A stretch of 30,544 nucleotides of DNA from DASWIG01 sp965371445. Its GTDB lineage: Bacteria > Acidobacteriota > Thermoanaerobaculia > Multivoradales > J023. Below are positions 30,209 to 30,544 of the stretch, one piece after another. Position 1 is the stretch's first letter. Each line of letters begins with the position of its first letter. The notes under the pieces were generated by a model. It was not told where the DNA came from and ran no database searches. It was given only the letters and a program-made list of their open reading frames with translations. The stretch spans positions 1-30,544 of the forward strand of contig CBDUYN010000126.1 in NCBI GenBank assembly GCA_965371445.1. Direction: 5' to 3'. The translations under genes and the position numbers were made by a program.

Positions 30209-30502
30209 ATGGGGCCGATCATGCGACACGGATGGAGCTCCCATCCCTCGGGCCGAGTCGCGGTGGCCTGCCTGCTGGCGGCCGTAGGCGGTGCCCTGGC
30301 GGATTGGCCGCAGGTGCTGGGTCCGGAACGCGACGGGCGTTACCGCGATGGGGCGCCGACCACGACCCTGCCCAAGGATGGCCCGGTCATCCTGTGGCGG
30401 CGGGACGTGGGAAGTGGATTCGCCGGTCCCGCAGTCGCCGACGGCCCGCGGACTGAAGCGCATGTTGGGCTGGCTCCCGTCTATCCCCTCGGGCCGGGAT
30501 AG
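30209..30502 (+). pseudogene. Start of a PQQ-type beta-propeller protein, broken
   Basis: After a signal-like stretch (VAVACLLAAVGGALA), DWPQVLGPERDGRYRD, LPKDGPVILWRRDVGSGFAG and PAVADG are the hallmark first strands of secreted PQQ-binding-like propellers, which normally exceed 350 residues. Coding stops being propeller-like at about 30448 (PRTEAHVGLAPVYPLGPG, stop 30500-30502) and the opposite strand becomes coding. This is another abrupt junction rather than a natural end. Start ATG 30209 or 30221. Confidence 0.6.
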
Positions 30503-30544
30503 TCGTCCCACTCCCCTGTGATCTGGACGGTGATCCCGTCCGGG
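30481..30544 (-). CDS. 3' end of a minus-strand gene entering from the window edge
   Basis: The last 20 codons of a minus-strand frame, ...PDGITVQITGEWDDYPG-PRG, end at TAG 30483-30481, with almost all third positions G or C. The rest lies beyond the window, so only a partial call is possible and no function can be given. Confidence 0.35.
   Translation of the reverse strand, partial: PDGITVQITGEWDDYPGPRG

Overview
The window is high-GC DNA with strong G/C preference at codon third positions. It combines remnants of a contractile-injection locus, a giant multicopper oxidase with SCO proteins, an IPTL-CTERM sorting signal, a Ser/Thr kinase-ATPase and TPR proteins. This suggests a free-living, probably environmental Gram-negative bacterium; an acidobacterial lineage is plausible but is an inference from gene content. 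No rRNA or tRNA gene was seen.

Layout. 1-425: non-coding, with REP-like hairpins and a dense GATC cluster. 426-3400 (+): a damaged phage-tail-like (contractile injection) locus holding a degenerate receiver, a tail sheath with an inverted middle, a tail tube lacking its N-terminus, a baseplate-type protein with two CxxC pairs, and broken small ORFs that abut a truncated AlbA_2-like gene. 3712-17112 (-): a co-oriented island of seven genes. In transcription order these are an OmpR-type regulator with a heavy-metal (CusR/CopR) look, a hybrid histidine kinase, a 1726-residue six-cupredoxin multicopper oxidase (MofA/MnxG-like), a YVTN/D1-like propeller protein, two SCO copper chaperones, and a cytochrome c fused to a periplasmic binding protein. 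Four TGTAA boxes phased at 10-11 bp lie just upstream of the oxidase. 17407-21119: a DapA/HOGA-type aldolase (-) divergent from a ChvI/ChvG-like two-component pair and a stand-alone S24 peptidase (+).

21172-21401 holds six 42-bp tandem units built on palindromes, between convergent genes. 21399-23392 (-) carries a CGNR zinc-finger protein, a TPR protein and a 19-residue micro-ORF separated from the TPR gene by a strong hairpin. A proteasome-like Ntn hydrolase (+) is divergent from these. 24303-26221 (-) encodes an IPTL-CTERM surface protein and a mosaic HExxH metalloprotease. 26370-30544 (+) encodes a truncated Ser/Thr kinase-ATPase, a LolA-like secreted protein, a DUF4199-like membrane protein and a broken PQQ-type propeller start.

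The main interpretable system is the copper-oxidase island: sensor pair, phased promoter, giant oxidase, copper loading and a heme partner. A second theme is repeated breakage. At least six genes end or change strand abruptly at non-homologous junctions. This means either real genome decay or assembly chimerism, and read mapping would decide.
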